Shown here: in pieces, positions 23,414-34,675 of the stretch
Layout of the letters: the number at the start of each line of letters is the position of its first letter
Numbering within the stretch: the stretch's first letter is position 1
Origin: Siphonodentalium dalli
Lineage: Eukaryota; Mollusca; Scaphopoda; Gadilida; Siphonodentaliidae
DNA: 64,000 bases
Direction: 5' to 3'
Assembly: GCA_032622095.1 (NCBI GenBank)
Contig: CP136069.1
Coordinates: 128,009,123-128,073,122, forward strand
The notes under the pieces: model-generated
Told to the model about the DNA's origin: nothing
Seen by the model: only the letters and a program-made list of their open reading frames with translations
Databases searched by the model: none
Translations under genes and position numbers: made by a program

Positions 23414-23421
23414 GTGAGGGT

Positions 23422-24600
23422 GTGAGATGTGAACCGTCGATCGATGATGTGATATTTGTTTCCAAATTTATGTCTTATTATTCGCTCGGTTTGATATATT
23501 ATTAATCATTAAATCGGTGTGTTTCTATAATATTGTTTTGAGCAGCAATGAATAACTTGTAATTTATTTGCTCAGTCTCATGAGTGGAGCCGAATAAAGT
23601 ATATTTCCAATGGTCAGATGTAAAAGGTTCAACAGTTGGAAAGTCCATGCCTAACAGAACATTAGTTGGAAAGATTAAACCACATGCAGGTTGACATTGT
23701 TCTTATTATTTTATTTTCCAAGCAGTGATTGGTGGGGAATCTGTTGTTTTAGACCAACAGTAGTATGTTGTTCTACTTTTGTTCTGAAATTGTCACCAGT
23801 TGGAAATGTTCGGGGTGTCAGATTTGAAATTACCAAACAATTGAAAGCTTGATGTACTAGTTGGAAAGTTCATGTGAACCTGGAAGTTTGGTCTGGTTTA
23901 TAACATATTTATATTAAGGGGTGTAGTTTAATATTTCGAGGTGGATAACCCCCCACCCAACGGAGACATGCCAGTCAGTTCACTGGGAGTGTATAGTTAT
24001 ATTTATACATTAAAATATTATGTTTTATTCTATTTAAACACACATGTGTTCATGGCTTAATGACAGAATCACCAAAGATTGTTATCGTCAGGGACATGAC
24101 AACAAGTTTTTCATGGGAGGGGGGCACAAATGGTATATACTTTGATTGCAATTGGGCAGTATTACTTCCCAACAATGCATACGTTTTTATTCTTTTATTT
24201 GGAAGTGACCTTCGCATTCCGAACGCAAAAACAAATTTCCTTAGTTCCTTAAACAAAAAAAAGTACAAAATATCAATACACTCTCCCTTATACATAATCA
24301 AGTTGCTCCCCTAAAACATGTATTTAGTATAATATTATGCTTTCTTTTTATACATATCACACTTTAACTCAGAAAAAACGATTACCAAGACTTGTCAAAA
24401 TCTTTGTATCGCTCAGGATTTTTCTGTTTCTCGTGGGGTACACTCTGACATAGACTGACAATGTTGTGAATTGACTCGTGTTCATGTGAAACAGACTCAG
24501 TTTCACTTTCCATATTAGTGCGCTGCATAATTACTGGAACGTTCGGAACGTTGACAATTTGACGTGGTCAATGTTTTCTGGATGTCTTGTAACACGGGTG
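23422..24600. other. AT-rich DNA with recurrent AGTTGGAAA, no gene
   Basis: AGTTGGAAA or a close form recurs about five times in 23630-23880. An 83-84-codon frame is open on both strands at 24050-24314 but shows no recognisable domain. Confidence 0.4.
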
Positions 24601-26700
24601 TTCAAATACGAGCCGAAAACTAATTATTCCCACAAATCGTAGTGTCCCTTCAAAATAAGTTTATTCTGTTCCACGCCAAATAAAATATAATCCTTTTGGA
24701 GTGAGCCCCCTCAGATACTTTGCTGAGACCCATGCCAATTTTCATGTCACCCCAGAACTCAATTTGGACCTTTAAAACCAGAAACGGTGTTCCTTTGGAC
24801 GTTAACTTCCGGAAAAAGAAATGTCGACCTGCTATGCTCCATGACTGAGTATGCCGTCTACTGACAGTTTAAGGGGCAGAACCCAGTCAGGTTGTAATTA
24901 ACGGACACTCAAACCGTACATCAAGACTGTCAGCAGCCAAATATCGATTTTTCAACCAATTTATTTGTCTTGAGTAAGTTTTCCCATTGGCTTCGATGAC
25001 CGAAATCGCCTATCTATCTGGCCATGTGCAGAGAAACCATTGCTGCATTCGCCAGCATGAAGTGGTCCAGGGCGTTGTATAGTTTGAATACCACCTTTGA
25101 TAAATCATAATCTACAGGTTAGGACCCTCGACTTTGTAAATTTCCACCAGATCCAGATGTGCACCACAAGGGAAGGAATCCGCGACGCCAACCTTTGTTT
25201 GATGAAATATTTGTATTCTCATATGTTTTGACAGTGGGACCACTAGGGAGGGAAACTACATTTCCCATCTTGGCCTGGTCTCAGTTCTACCACATACTAA
25301 GGGGAGAAACCACATATCCCACCTGACCCTAGTACTATTAGCTCCATATCCCACCATCAAAGCCACATGGCCGAGGCATTATGGCATGATTATTCACTTT
25401 CACATCTTCATAAAACAAAAGGTGCACATCTGGAGACGTTACCAAGCCGCAGTTTCTTTATTTAAAATGTGACTAACTCACCATGTTGGCGACACATACC
25501 GGTACATCTAGCATGGACACAGCTCTCGGCCTCCCGCCTACTATAGTAAGACCGTAGGGTGTCCACGTTGGTGTGACTCCGGTATGGTCCGTCAACCAAG
25601 TGGTATAATTCGGCATTGTCTTCTCATCAATATCTTTTCACATGTCGGATAGGAATAGGATTCCGATGGTTAGCAATTCATGAGTTGCTCACGGGGTTGA
25701 GTGCCTGCCATCTACGACGGAGTCCTTAACTAATATCTGGTCCGGTCACTCAGCCCAGGGTGGTCGACCATCAGGCAAGGTGTCCCAGAAATCAAGTGGT
25801 ATACCTTTCTGGTTACCATCATCACTAGTCATCCAAAAATATCTGCCTGGTCCGCCACTGATGGTTGACCACCAACAAGAGCTCCATCTGAGATGCCAAC
25901 CTGGAACTAGGGATGCCAACTTGTCAAAAAAGGCTTCTATAAGTACTATCGGTCTAAATTAAGTGGGAAGCCCTCAGTGTGTTAACCATTGAGTGTCACT
26001 ACGAGGGCGCCCAACTTCAGCTGCTCTGGTACGCCAACTTTCTTGGGACCCAATTGCCGTCCATCTACCAGGGCAGTTGTGGGCAGCCAGCCACCTAGAT
26101 AAACGTCATCCCATCAAAAATGAACACCGATCATGCAAGGTAGGATCGCACAAAGGACATACCCAGCTCAGCCAGTCCATCGCCTTATCATTCTTGAAGT
26201 GCTAGCTTCCTAGGCAATTATCTGGCTGTGGAGGTTGCCAACCAAGCAGTACGCCACATTGAGATGCGCCAACGGGTGTTCACACTGGCAGACCAAACAT
26301 TGTGTGACAATTTGAGAAAGAGAAGGCACCCAAAGGCGTTATAAACAGCCAACTATTCCGATGGATGCCAAAATGAGAAATGGATGCTCACTGATTCTCG
26401 TAAATCTTCGATCTGCATAACCAAAATGAAAACGTCATGGAGCACATTGGTCACCAAATACCTGGGATTCGCAATATATCGCCAGCCTACCACTGGTCTT
26501 TCTTCAAAAGACACATCCGACCAATTTTCAGTCTTCTGCTTGGCGATAGTAAGGGCTACCAATGCATTTGGCTGACCGTGTGCTCCATGAACATTTTCAC
26601 CGAGGGATGCCTCTTCATTTCAGCCCTTGATCTTGACAGGTGAGAAGTCCGAAGAGTTCTGTCGAATTGATGACGAAGTAATTTGGGGGCTATCCCCGGG
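24601..26700. other. Higher-GC segment of unknown origin
   Basis: This stretch is clearly richer in G+C than its surroundings and has short open frames on both strands, none recognisable. GGTGGTCGACCATCAG at 25760 is matched by CTGATGGTTGACCACC near 25857, an imperfect stem. Composition suggests a retroelement internal region or an untranslated host segment, but I cannot identify it. Confidence 0.35.
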
Positions 26701-27603
26701 ATCTTCGAAAGGGCCGAATGGCCCTTTCCTTAACCCATCATTTTGAGCTTTTATTATAAGGAACATACACAAAAAAAAGAGCAATTTTTCAACAAAAGTT
26801 TGTCATTTTCATTTTTTCCTTCTTTTGTGGTTATGTTTTTCAATCGAGGATAGAGGAGATGTAGATGTTTTCTGAGGTTGATGTGGTTCAAATTCTTGAG
26901 TCAATTTGTTGACCTTATCCGTTTCTGCTTGGAAATCTGCAACTGTTTTTATCATTATGGCTCTCTGTTCTGCTTCCTATCTGTCGAAATCCATGAATCT
27001 CTGCCTTTTATATCCGACATTGACCAATCAGAATTCGAGAAACCCAAAAGTATTGATTTTCTATAAATAGGACAATAACTCCCCGACTTATCCAGTGCGC
27101 GGTGTCGCGTATCTATGAGAATTTCGTCTGCATAAGTCAAAATGACAGTCTACTGGAATAGTCATTGAGACCCTGTCTTCTTGCATTAGTGGCACTGTAC
27201 TATTCATTATTGGAGGCAAATTCACAGATTCATTACATGTGAATGTGGAATACTTGGGTGACAATTAAATTGACAGATCAGATTTTGTTTGCTTTTTTGT
27301 TGATAATTTTATAACCTATGAAATTTTGTCGACTCTGCGTATAGTAAAACTGTTCAGCGCCACGAAGCTAGTGGCTTTCCCAGAAATAGATTTTTATAAA
27401 ATATATTGGTGCCGTATCTAAAGGTATCAAACCCTGAATACATCTTTAAATTCATCCGCCATCCTTATGTATATATATCATTCCGGTGCAGCAGGAAGAC
27501 GACCAACTATGGTCATGCTGCTCCTGTACAATACTTATCATATACTTGTTCATAATTTTGTTGTTATATCATTTGTTATTGTACAAATAAAAAATCAATC
27601 AAA
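26701..27603. other. AT-rich DNA, no gene seen
   Basis: Contains a small imperfect stem near 27490-27530 (GCAGCAGGAAGACGACC against TGGTCATGCTGCTCCTG) and ends in AAATAAAAAATCAATCAAAT, which could be a retroposon tail. No domain recognised. Confidence 0.35.
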
Positions 27604-27711
27604 TTACCCACATCATTAAGACACTAAGTATACTGAATATTACCCAAATCATTAAGACACTAAGTATACTGAATATTACCCACATCATTAAGACACTAAG
27701 CCCGCTCCATT
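27604..27711. repeat. 36-bp tandem repeat, three copies
   Basis: Units start with TTACCCACATCATTAAGACA at 27604, 27640 and 27676. The copies are nearly identical. Confidence 0.9.
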
Positions 27712-27792
27712 GACTGGACAAATCTTTCCGACAAATTCTGCGTTATACTATGCCCCTGTAAGAAATATTTGAACTTCTGGTGATATAACATA
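27712..27792 (-). pseudogene. Ty3/gypsy integrase remnant beyond the MITE insertion
   Basis: On the minus strand a frame reads L-S-E-R-F-V-Q followed by S-M-E-R-A, resembling the N-G-x-A-E-R-F-V-Q-T-F-K segment late in a gypsy integrase core. It lies on the far side of the MITE from the main integrase fragment, which suggests the MITE landed inside the integrase. Short and degenerate. Confidence 0.4.
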
Positions 27793-28244
27793 TATGTGAC
27801 CCGCCATATCAAATCCAGTCGTAAGTCGGGATTTTGTTTACCCTGTGCCAATGCATTCTCTTATATATGCGAGTCGACCATAGGTCGCCTCGCATATATA
27901 AGAGAATGCATTGGCCTAACAATTTTTTATCATTTTTTTTAAAAATAAATGTTTCTTACAATTGTTAGGACATAAAATAAAAAACATCCATTACCCTGCA
28001 GGGAGCCCCACACACATATATATATAGAAGCATATAGAAGAGTGTCGTCTGCTCATGTTTGTCTGGGGCTCTGTATGGGTGAAATGTAAAATATAAAATT
28101 GTTAAAGAATACAAGAAAAATTATTAAAATTGTAAAAAATTGTTAGGCCATTGCATTCTCTTACATATGCGAGGCGACCTATGGTCGACTCGCATATATA
28201 CAAAATCCCGACTTACGACTGGATTTGATATGGCGGGTCACATA
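27793..28244. mobile_element. MITE with 44-bp perfect TIRs carrying the double-hairpin cassette
   Basis: 27793-27836 (starting TATGTGACCCGCCATATC) is the exact complement of 28201-28244. Immediately inside these TIRs sit the two inverted copies of the 68-bp palindrome, with a longer, different spacer between them that includes CCCTGCAGGGAGCCCCACAC. The right palindrome is cut short by the TIR. There are no TTAA termini, so this is a different element class from the piggyBac-type copies. It lies within the gypsy integrase. Confidence 0.85.
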
Positions 28245-28983
28245 TGTCATCACAAATACATCAAGCCACTTTGAATAAGCATCAACGACTATCAAAAAAC
28301 ATATATCATTGGAATGGGTCTGTGAAATCAATATGTAAATGTTGCCATGGACCATCAAGCCTTGCCCATGGGTAAAGCAGAGCAGCAGTAGGATTGTTTC
28401 TATTATATTGACATGAATTACAATTCCTTTATACACTTTCTATCTCAATATCAAGTTAAGGCCACCAAACATGCCTACGATCTATATTCTTCATGCGTGA
28501 GATACCCACATGACCATCATGTATTTGACTCAGAACTTTTGATTGAAGCTTCTGCGGAATAATAACACTCATACCACACAAATGACAACCTTGCTTACAC
28601 ACATATCCTATTGTTTGCCCGAGGTCACCCAGCATCGGATTAACTCGGCGGCCAGCAATGTTTGGCATCAACGCGAGCGATGTAAACAGGTCGGCAAATG
28701 GACGGGGCAGGTTGGTAATTTTACTAAATCGCTCGAATTCAATCCAAACATTGCTGGCCCTCGAGTTAATCCGATATTGATCCAAGCAGTCCAATGTCGA
28801 TTGGCGATTTAATTCGCTGGATGTTGGCCTGCGCATGCAAAAGTAGAACAAGCATATTGTGACACACACTCGATACAGAATAATATAACCAGGGACGTTC
28901 CTAGATGGGTCCACCTTCGAATTCCGCTTACACCCACCCCAATGAAACAGACACTGTGTGGGAACGGGTACATGTATAAGCAT
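28245..28983 (-). pseudogene. Ty3/gypsy integrase fragment
   Basis: Minus-strand frames encode L-S-Q-I-H-D-G-H-V-G-I-S-R-M-K and R-R-H-V-W-W-P (end of the HHCC zinc-binding domain, 28540-28460). Then, in another frame, come F-L-I-V-V-D-A-Y-S-K-W-L-D-V (first catalytic Asp region of the integrase core, about 28310-28260). The two parts are separated by a frameshift. An inverted repeat lies in the upstream half. The order zinc finger then core, following RT and RNase H at higher coordinates, is that of Ty3/gypsy elements. Confidence 0.8.
28633..28777. repeat. Inverted repeat inside the gypsy remnant
   Basis: ATCGGATTAACTCGGCGGCC plus AGCAATGTTTGG (28633-28665) is matched in reverse complement by CCAAACATTGCTGGCC and CTCGAGTTAATCCGAT (28743-28777) around a 77-base centre. 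Confidence 0.8.
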
Positions 28984-29926
28984 CCCTTGGGTCAGAATTT
29001 TCCGACAACCGGTACCTAAAAGCTTTCCAAATTGGCATCTAGTATGGTTGCAAAATGTTCAACTGATGGCCATTTCAGTAAAATAAATTACGAATTTAGA
29101 AATTTCACATTTAAATACTGTCTGGAAAATCAAACTATCCGTACATATTTTGGTCTAAATTCACTAATGATTTTGACCCAAGTTATAGGTTATCATCAAC
29201 ACACACCCTATTCCGTCTGTCACCGCGTAACATCCCCGCATGCATAACTGACCTTATCATCCGGAAATAAAATTAATCGGCAAATCGGACTGAACATACA
29301 TGTAGATGCAAACCTGACCTGTTTTCTTTTTGTGCACGAGCAATAAATTTATAAAAAAAATTGAAACGATCGGACAGCTGTAAATATAGAACCAAAATAC
29401 TCAGCAGATTGAAAGTTTTCAAGGACCATCATCATGACTGGCAAAAATTGGCAGCACGACAATATTTTAAATTGATGCGTGTCTCTAACCAGTAAGCTCA
29501 AATTCCGCATAATTATGATTTATTTAATTGATTACTTTATATGTCACCTGGGACGGACACGTCCAATTCGTATCTCTGCATGAAACAGGCAGCACCGACG
29601 TCAGTGAACAGACATCAGGATTAGAAAAGCGTGCTTGGCCAGCAAATAATCAGATTTTTCGGCATATTATCTCATTGACATGGACAACATAACTGGGGTC
29701 GACGCAGAAGTAATCAAGATAACTATCGGCTTGTCCATGCAAAGGGTGTGCGTGAATTTCGTGCTGTCTATTGTTTTCGGATCTGTGCACAATGAGACGA
29801 CCATGCTGGGCGAGTCCATTGTCGCCGTGGTTGGGATGCACACAGTTGTGCAAAAATTTGGTGTCAAAGTTGTTGACATAGAATTACTTGTCTATCGTAT
29901 ATATATATATTCAAGCGGTGTGTAAA
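28984..29926. other. Insertion or divergent gypsy DNA, no gene
   Basis: This and the following kilobase separate the gypsy RNase H from the integrase zinc finger. No gypsy motif is visible. Frames open on both strands at 29650-29925 are unrecognised. Confidence 0.4.
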
Positions 29927-30004
29927 TTGGTTACCACCTGCGGTCTGAGTCATTCGGCAGATCATTCCTTTCCATGAATGACTCCGACCTCATGTGGTAA
30001 CCAA
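29927..30004. repeat. 30-bp-arm hairpin
   Basis: TTGGTTACCACCTGCGGTCT followed by GAGTCATTC on the left pairs with GAATGACTCCGACCTCATGT and GGTAACCAA on the right with a few mismatches. Confidence 0.8.
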
Positions 30005-30039
30005 TACTCGATGGATAGCTCGTTCTGTGGACACTATAT

Positions 30040-30081
30040 GGTTGGATTTATGGATTCTTCCTCACATGAATCTATCCAACC
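30040..30081. repeat. Short hairpin GGTTGGAT
   Basis: GGTTGGATTTATGGATTC pairs with GAATCTATCCAACC around TTCCTCACAT. A second foldback within 40 bp of the one at 29927-30004. Confidence 0.7.
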
Positions 30082-30137
30082 AGACGATGTGTACATCAAT
30101 ACTTTGGACAATATCTTATCACGTCTTGTTTGTTTCT

Positions 30138-30207
30138 CTCTTAATATCAAGATCGGTTATTTGAGATATTTAAAATATCAAGATCGGTTATTTGAGATAT
30201 TTAAAAT
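30138..30207. repeat. 32-bp tandem duplication
   Basis: ATCAAGATCGGTTATTTGAG plus ATATTTAAAAT occurs twice in tandem. Confidence 0.85.
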
Positions 30208-30254
30208 ATGTTGTCGGTGTCATTCTTTTCCACATGCTCTTGACCAAGTGGTAC

Positions 30255-30744
30255 ATTGATAAGGCATCTGGTACACAATTTTCCTCTCGCCCCTTGACAC
30301 GTATTTCGTAATCATGAGCTGACAAGAACAGCACCCATCTATGCAACAGAGACTTATCTATAAAGAAGACAGCTGATTTTTAATCGGTAATTCCATTTAA
30401 CAATCTAATGCAACTGGCAAATCTAAACTATAGTGCATTAATAACCTTAACTCACGGATGGACTTTTTGCTGAAATAAAAGCTTTTTCACTTGACTGTGA
30501 TCACTCAAATTTGACATATTTGCTAATCAGTTTATACAAAGGATGCAAATTTGTGGATAACCCTTTCAGGAATTTCCCATAGTAATTCATCAAATTCACA
30601 AAAACGTGGGAGATCGAAAATCCAATATATTTCATTGTAGACTGCGAAATAATTGTAGTAACCTAAATTTTTTATAAATTTCATAATTATATTCACCCGT
30701 GCCCTATTTGTACTTGTGGATACCAAGAAGAGAGAGCATTTCAT
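30255..30744 (-). pseudogene. Ty3/gypsy RT connection and RNase H fragment
   Basis: Minus-strand frames contain K-K-S-I-R-E-L-R-L-L-M-H-Y and D-L-P-V-A-L-D-C (start of the RNase H domain, about 30480-30410). These are followed after a deletion by L-L-H-R-W-V-L-F-L-S-A-H-D-Y-E-I and R-E-E-N-C-V-P-D-A-L-S (its end, about 30360-30260). The latter matches the gypsy block R-W-x-L-x-L-S-x-Y-x-Y-x-I ... N-x-x-A-D-A-L-S. Catalytic residues in the middle are deleted. Confidence 0.75.
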
Positions 30745-31669
30745 TTCATTTCCATGTGTCGTCTGTACTTGTTAGAGACAAATCATGCTTGATCGTTTTG
30801 ATCTCCTTGGTGTAAGAGTCTTAGCAACAGAAAATGTACTTTTCAGGGACCCAACCGCTTCCTATATGAAATTAATACTGAATTATCCAAGACAGTAAAG
30901 TCATTCATCAATGCTACCACGAGATTCGAAGAATGACCTTTAATTGTACATTAAAGGTACGGTTGGCCTTGGCGGTGGGTATCCTGTGAAAATATTTCCA
31001 CCCGTCAAAAACCGCCACAAACAGAAAGAACAACAAAATGTAGACAGACTTTGTCCGTATACAAATAAGAAATATCGCATAAACAGTATGTTATTGTCAT
31101 ATATTTGACCATTGTTATGTAAAGAAAAGCATAAAAAGTTACTTTTCTGGTGTTTGTTTATATTATGATGGTAAACATAAAGAGCGTTCTTTGTTGGTGA
31201 ATTCCTGATATGGAACGAATAAAGAGCGTTTATCCCATTTGTGTGTGATTAGCCAGCAGCATGGTGCTGTCTTCTGTAACACAATCAGGCTCTTGCTTAG
31301 GTAAAATATAGTAAATCTTTATGATAACATACTGTTTACGCGATGGTCATGGTATATATGAACGAAACTGTATGCGTTTTAATGTTTTTCTGTTTACGGT
31401 GATTGGAACAAATATGAATATTTTCGGCAACTAAGGCCTCACGTGCCTTTAAGGCCTCACGAATGAAGCTCTTAGGAATCAGATGGATATGTGCATGGTA
31501 GAGTCCCTTCCTGTCGCCAGTGGAACGCGGATGGCAGGTTTTCTCCAAATTGATTGTATTTGTATTGTGCTGTAAATGTCATCTTCTGTATTTCTATAAT
31601 TTTTAACATTTATAGGGAGAGGAGCAACTGAAAGTTTTGTAACTTGTGCTTCGATCCTTTAAGCTGAGT
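30745..31669. other. DNA inserted between gypsy RT and RNase H
   Basis: The RT ends near 31670 and the connection region resumes near 30744, so about 0.9 kb here is foreign to the element. It contains one AAAGAGCGTT repeat. No gene recognised. Confidence 0.45.
31165..31250 (+). repeat. AAAGAGCGTT repeat, copy 2 of 3
   Basis: Contains AAAGAGCGTTCTTTG, then ATGGAACGAATAAAGAGCGT and TTATCCCATTTGTGTGTG, with the block order and orientation of the copies at 11.1 and 58.9 kb. It lies in DNA inserted into the gypsy element. Confidence 0.55.
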
Positions 31670-32560
31670 GTTTAAACTAAACACAAAAACTCTAACTTGC
31701 CTTTTATTCTGCCGTGTAGGCGTATGGGCAAATGAATGCACTTTATCAGACCGTGCATGTTTGTCAATTAAATGGCCTGGTGAATCAATTTGTTATTTAA
31801 GACTTTTAATTCTTCAAAGACATGCCAATGCAAGGCGCTTAAACCGCCCAAAGACCTATTCTGTTACTAATATGATATAATTCGTTAACCACTGCAATAA
31901 CTAAATGATCCACGTAAGCCTGATAACATGGTAACCCTATCCGAACTTGGCCAATAACCATCTGGAAATCCCGCCAATGAGCAATCACCAAAAATAACAG
32001 ACGAGTGTGCTAATATAACCATCGGTGTGTACTTATTATCGTGTATTTCTTCGATTCTTCATCAACACACATTTGATTAAAAGCATTTGACAGGTCAACA
32101 TGACAGAAATATTGCCCGCCTGACAATGCTGCAACCATTCAAGTTTGCTCTATTCTAGGGATTTGATACTTGTCAAGCTCAACAACAGGGTTATTAAGAA
32201 TGCATATGTAATCACCACATATTCTGACCGAAGAGTCTTTTTAACGATAGGCACAATTGGCGTTGCCCATTTACTTATTTCAACGGACGATATAACCCCT
32301 ATTTTTTTCTTAACGTCAAATTCAGTGTCTACATGGCGTGCTTTGAAAACACTGGTTCTGCCCCGTCATTCACACTTATTGATGCACAAAGTCCTTTAAT
32401 TGTTCCAACATCGTCTTTGAACAGATCATGGAACTCACATAATAGCCCAGTAAGCTGTCCTTTAACGTCAATGTTATTTGATTGACCTCCATTTTCTTCC
32501 TTACAGTCAGATACTGAATCTTGGACCAGCCTAACTTGATTAATTGCACCCGTTCCCAAC
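31670..32560 (-). pseudogene. Ty3/gypsy reverse transcriptase fragment
   Basis: Minus strand. The pre-RT segment (32559-32329) has F-H-D-L-F-K-D-D-V-G-T-I-K-G and P-V-F-S-K. Then follow I-S-K-W-A-T-P-I-V-P-I-V-K-K, D-L-S-N-A-F-N-Q-M near 32100 (first catalytic Asp block) and Y-V-D-H-L-V near 31920. The last is the Y-x-D-D active site with the second Asp changed to His, so the enzyme is dead. Near 31740 comes G-H-L-I-D-K-H, the thumb-side motif. Several frameshifts and stops are present. Upstream gag and protease are not recognised. Confidence 0.8.
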
Positions 32561-33636
32561 CAAACAGTGTAACACCGGCTTTGATGACGTATAGATCACA
32601 CTTTCATGACTGATCTATATCCTATACGGCAGCGTAGAACCGCCACTTCCTCTCTACTAACTTGTTTAAACAATTAATGGAGCGCGGGTCGAGATGTTCA
32701 GGTATTGCTCAAGATATCTTCTCAGCCACCCTTCAACCCATTGTTGAGCCAAACATCGACCGTGAATCGAGTTACCCGCTATCCAAGATAGCCACCTGAA
32801 CAGAGCCAATATGCCATTTCTAGGCAAATTATAGGTTATTCCGATCTAATAAAGGTGGGTTTATATTGTAGATACGCCAAGGATACCGTCGCAAAACCCG
32901 AAATGCCATCAGCCATCCAAGATTTCTCTGGGCTATATGCATGGCAATGACGCAATCATGCCATTTCTCATCCACTTCGTCAAATGATACAATTGTTACC
33001 GATATACTCCGAAAGCCTAGCCAGTCATCCAAGATAGCCACCTTGCGGGTCAAACAGTGCATCAAAGTCTTAGCCTCTAGATTGATTTTGGTCTAATAAA
33101 TTGTCGGCTCGCGTGTGGGGGCTGGAAAGATGCTATATTGAAACACCCACCTATCCCCGTACGGAGCCTACTTAACGCCCCCGGTGTATACTGTTCAACA
33201 GATTTGAGAAAGCTGTGGTCCGCTGGGCATTTTATAAATAGATAATGGTTTTTTTCCGGTTGTGACAATTCGCAGTAGGTCGCTATTTGCGGACTATTTG
33301 CGGATGTCCCCGAATTCGTGGAGATCCCCTAAAATTGTCGAAATATGTTGATTTTAATTAGGTAACGGGTGCGTATATGTCATTTGATACGTATTTTAAA
33401 CAAATAACGACACGATCATCATAATAGTGGTTTGTTCTATCAATCATATCATATAATCATCATCATCGTCATCATAATGCGGAACAAGTCTTGCGACTTT
33501 TCGTTCCAATAACATTATTTGCAATGCTTGTTTACGAATATATGTATCGTCATTCGATATTTACTTGTGAGTCACTTGAACATATTACTTGTCGTCGAAC
33601 TCGTATTTTATATAATAGAGGAATGAGTCTATGTAA
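32561..33636. other. Unassigned DNA between gypsy and a LINE
   Basis: 32629-32680 is an inverted copy of the GGAAGTGGCGGTTCTA repeat found three times at 34.7-34.86 kb. Short minus-strand frames up to 33268 are unrecognised. No LTR pair could be defined for the gypsy element. Confidence 0.45.
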
Positions 33637-34017
33637 CTATATTTTGAATTGATCGAGTGTTGGAGCCTCAACAGCGATGTCTGGCAGAGAGTTCCAGCTA
33701 TTTACCACCCTCTGTGTGAAGAAATATTTTCCTATGGCCTCGTTAACAATGGTTATCTGTAGCTTTTTATTATGTCCTCTTGTTCTTCCTGATGAATGTC
33801 TTTCTAATAGGTCACAGGCATTGATATTGAAATGGCCATTCAACAGTTTATATACCTCGATTACATCTCCTCTAAATATTCGATATTTTAAAGACATCAG
33901 ATTGAGTCTTACCATTCGGTCTCGGTAGCATAGAGTTTTGATTTGACGAACTAGTTTCGTTGCTTTTCTTTGTATTTCTCTAACACAATGCTTTGATATT
34001 TGTGATGTGGACTCCAT
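33637..34017 (-). pseudogene. LINE 3' end (R-A-T-K-L-V type)
   Basis: A 126-codon minus-strand frame. It carries I-Q-R-K-A-T-K-L-V, Y-R-D-R-M-V-R-L-N-L-M-S-L-K-Y-R-I-F-R-G-D, I-E-V-Y-K-L-L-N-G, and finally Y-F-F-T-Q-R-V-V-N-S-W-N-S-L-P, the classic ordered C-terminal blocks of Jockey/RTE-like and related LINE ORF2 proteins. It lacks the RT palm and endonuclease, so it is 5'-truncated. The frame is still open. Confidence 0.85.
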
Positions 34018-34502
34018 GCATAGTTACAATATTCGATGATAGGTCTGACCATGCTTATGTAGAGCGATTAGAAAGTGTCGATGTCCAAGTTCGTGAAAGT
34101 TCTGTTGACTATGCCGATGATTTGAGAAGCTTTATTGTTTTAGGGTATTGTAGGAAGGCTAATCTGGCCGTGTCAAATTGAGTTATAGCGATGGGATTTC
34201 TCGCAGGACAACACATTTTTGGGTTTTCGTGGGGTGTGTATTCGCTGGGTGTTTTATAGTTGCAGTATGTAACTATTATGACCGCGTTAATTGCTTTCGA
34301 TGTTTAGGTATGAACAATGGCTGGGTCATGCACTCTTGGCGGGAACACAATGCCTCCGATTTTTTATCCGAATTTAGAAGCTTTCTGATGAGGTGAATGA
34401 GAAACCTGCAGTAATAAGCCGTAGTTTTTTTGTAATAATATGAAGGATTAGTCGTTCTAACGGAATTCTGAGGCGGTGCATTCATGTAACCGATATATTT
34501 TA

Positions 34503-34574
34503 TATTATAATTTATATTTATGGCTAATAATACGATCTTGAGTGCGTTACCATTTCTGATTATGGTTTTCTTGT
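34503..34574 (+). repeat. Left terminal repeat of the DIRS element
   Basis: TTTATATTTATGGCTAATAA plus the GATCTTGAGTGCGTTACC block is found in reverse complement at 51775-51840, on the other side of the DIRS genes. Inverted terminal repeats are a defining DIRS feature, so this is the likely left end. The exact edge is not defined. Confidence 0.6.
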
Positions 34575-34596
34575 GGTTCATATGTTAGACGTTCGG

Positions 34597-34663
34597 CTTG
34601 TCGCGGTGTTAAACACAACGATAGTTAAAAAAATCACTATCGCTGTGTTAACACCGCGACAAG
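34597..34663. repeat. 28-bp-arm hairpin
   Basis: CTTGTCGCGGTGTTAAACAC plus AACGATAGT pairs with ACTATCGCTGTGTTAACACC plus GCGACAAG around a 10-base A-rich loop. It lies just inside the putative DIRS left terminal repeat. Confidence 0.85.
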
Positions 34664-34675
34664 CGACAAGTTAGG

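Noticed and set aside
24050-24314. Open frames of 83-84 codons on both strands
   Set aside because: No domain, no splice signals, AT-rich composition like background.
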